Of a stretch of DNA of 64,000 nt, positions 62,110-64,000 are shown one piece after another. The stretch spans positions 28,491,176 to 28,555,175 of the forward strand of contig NC_050471.1 of assembly GCF_013373865.1 (NCBI RefSeq), given 5' to 3'. The position numbers were made by a program, and so were the translations under genes. This DNA is from Monomorium pharaonis (lineage: Eukaryota > Arthropoda > Insecta > Hymenoptera > Formicidae). Positions within the stretch are counted from its first letter, which is position 1, and every line of letters starts with the position of its first letter. The notes below the pieces were generated by a model. It was not told where the DNA came from, did no database searches, and saw only the letters and a list, made by a program, of their open reading frames with translations.

Positions 62110-64000
62110 GTGAGTACGCGGGCGAGCGCGCACGCGCGCGCACGTCGCGTCGTGTTGCTACACTCTTTCCTTCCGGTTGTTCCCCGAGGTCTCTCTCTCT
62201 CTAGCGTCCAAAGTTTGGCCAAGAAGGAAAAGCGAAACGGGCTCCCTTTCATCTTACCTCCGCTTTGTTCCCGCGACCCTCGCGTCGAGAGAAATACAAT
62301 AGTCCCAAGACGTTGTCTAGATTCATATTGTTCTACATATGTAAGTGGGAATGTGAAATCTTTGAAGAATTTGACGAGCTTGAACGGACTCCGACTTGCT
62401 CGCGTGAGAGCAAGAATGAAATGTTGCGTGTGGTTCGATAAAAATAATATATACTTATCTTCGGAATTAGATTTAGATTTTTAACGTTATTAAAATTATC
62501 AAGACAATCGATGCGCTTTAGATGACTACTATAATATCGAAACGTAAATGTAATTTTTTACTGATATCTAAGATTATCAAACTAAAGATTTTATATTCCT
62601 GCTTATACGTAAGACAATGATTGCTAAATTAATACTAACTTTTTTTCTGCGCGGACTTGTGCGAATAAAAGATACTCTCGGCTTCTTATACCTTCCACTA
62701 GTTCTAAGAATAAGAGAAAAATAAAAAGTGAGTTAAACTGAGCATCAAAGTTAACCGATAAAAATGGACATCGATTAGAATCTTTTATTTTCCTCGTCTC
62801 CCTATGTTTCTCGCTAATCGAACAATTCTTTTGTATCCCTACAATTTTACATTTATTTCCAACCGACTTTGTTTTCGATTTAACTTTTTCTTCGTCTTCC
62901 TCTTGTACTTCTAACAATTGAAAAAAGATAATGCGTAAATTAAATTATGATCAATGTTATAATCTATACGGTAGTGGCTCGCCTCAAGTGGATTAAAGTT
63001 ATCTTATATCGACAGAAATGGACATTGGTGGAGTATACTTATTTTTACTTTGTTCTGTGTAAAGAACACAAGCTGATCAAAGGAAGAAGCTTTCCTTTCC
63101 TTGCCTCCCTTTCAAATTTCCAATAATGGTTTCAGTCCTTGAAAGTCTGGATTCCACGCAAGCAGAACAGTGTCAAACATTTTAGTATCGAATTAAAACT
63201 AACGTATTTCATATTCTTGCTTATATATAATGAATAACAATTAATCTTCTTTAAAGAATTAGATAATCTAATCTGAAGAGCACGACGCGATTGTTATTGT
63301 ATCTGACAATGAACTATTAAAAAATTCTTATTGTTAATTCTAATATTATTTCCTATTCAATTTTTTCCTCAGCCCATCAAAATTATTATTATTGAATAAT
63401 GAGAATGAGAATATTTTCTTGGTGAAGTCTACACGTATAAAATTATCCATGTCTTTTTAACGCTTTAACATAATCTCATTTTAATATTACAATTTTTTGA
63501 ATAAATATTAAGTTACATTGAAAATCGTAACAAAAGAAATATCGAAACGAGGACGTTCTTTTTCTGTGCACGCTTTACAAAAAAAAAACAAAAACAAAAA
63601 CAAAACCGGAAACTCCTATAACGGCGGGAGAACCTTCGCGCTCCCTTCCCCTCCCGCGGATTTAAAAGACGCGTTTAAAGGGCACCGTCGCCCGGTTGGA
63701 CTTTAAGGACACCGTGATTTCGTCGTTTAGGGGGGGGAAAGGTAGGAAGGTCCCTCGACTGGTGCGAAGACGGGAGAGACGGCTTCGACGGCGTCCTTAT
63801 CTCGACTTATTGCGCCACGGTTATCGTCCCCGTCGCCGCGCGCGCGTGTTTTGCCTCCCGCGGTGACGCGCCGCGCCTCCGGCCGCCCGTGACGTCACGC
63901 GCTGCCCGTCGCCGCGCCGCGCAGCTCCACAGCGTTACAGCTGTTTTACGTTTCGTGTGCACGAGAGCGGAGCTTCGCCTTCTAGGTCAAGGCCCCTTTC
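62110..64000 (+). other. Intron of the right-edge gene, ending in a CpG-rich block
   Basis: AT-rich DNA with no exon I can support up to about 63.6 kb. From 63.6 kb it is strongly GC-rich, promoter-like, with a palindromic CRE site at 63890-63897. Confidence 0.4.
63890..63897. promoter_or_regulatory. CRE palindrome TGACGTCA
   Basis: A perfect cAMP-response element inside a CpG-rich block. Such sites bind CREB/ATF proteins. Function here is inferred only from motif and context. Confidence 0.4.

Overview
This is a eukaryotic nuclear window, very probably from a hymenopteran insect and most likely an ant. Genes are split by short AT-rich introns with GT-AG sites. Promoter regions are GC/CpG-rich, and the DNA between genes is packed with short palindromic DNA-transposon relatives (MITEs) and microsatellites. 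A DNA ligase III gene (absent from Drosophila melanogaster) and a CNMamide neuropeptide gene fit Hymenoptera. The species call is inference.

Layout. (1) 1-5.59 kb: no gene recognised; a non-autonomous hAT-like element (2122-2976) and an old MITE (about 972-1257). (2) 5.59-13.69 kb, minus strand: a complete 15-coding-exon DNA ligase III gene (Lig3). I could join all exons in frame to 940 codons. A possible upstream exon would add a mitochondrial leader. (3) 13.84-16.24 kb, plus strand, head-to-head with Lig3: CNMa-A, a diverged CNMamide-precursor paralogue that keeps an open frame but has lost the CNMamide peptide and its amidation/cleavage signal. (4) About 18.7-48.1 kb: a second, expanded copy of the Lig3(5' half)-CNMa segment. 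In it Lig3 is a shredded pseudogene (18.7-29.5 kb), while CNMa-B (33.3-41.4 kb) encodes an apparently intact CNMamide precursor. (5) 47.39-49.79 kb: a large inverted repeat with GC-rich arms, one arm interrupted by a MITE, the other holding the empty site. (6) 50.41-54.73 kb, plus strand: a complete integrin beta subunit of the betaPS/myospheroid type, 839 codons. (7) 60.7 kb to the window end, plus strand: a GC-rich promoter/5'UTR and the first coding exon of an unrecognised membrane-protein gene that runs out of the window.

The central story is the tandem duplication of a divergent Lig3/CNMa gene pair followed by reciprocal loss. The left copy keeps the ligase and has remodelled the neuropeptide. 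The right copy keeps the neuropeptide and has lost the ligase. Transposon insertions expanded the right copy from roughly 8 kb to roughly 29 kb.

All exon joins were made by reading splice sites and phases by eye. Similarity to named families comes from recognised motifs, not database searches.
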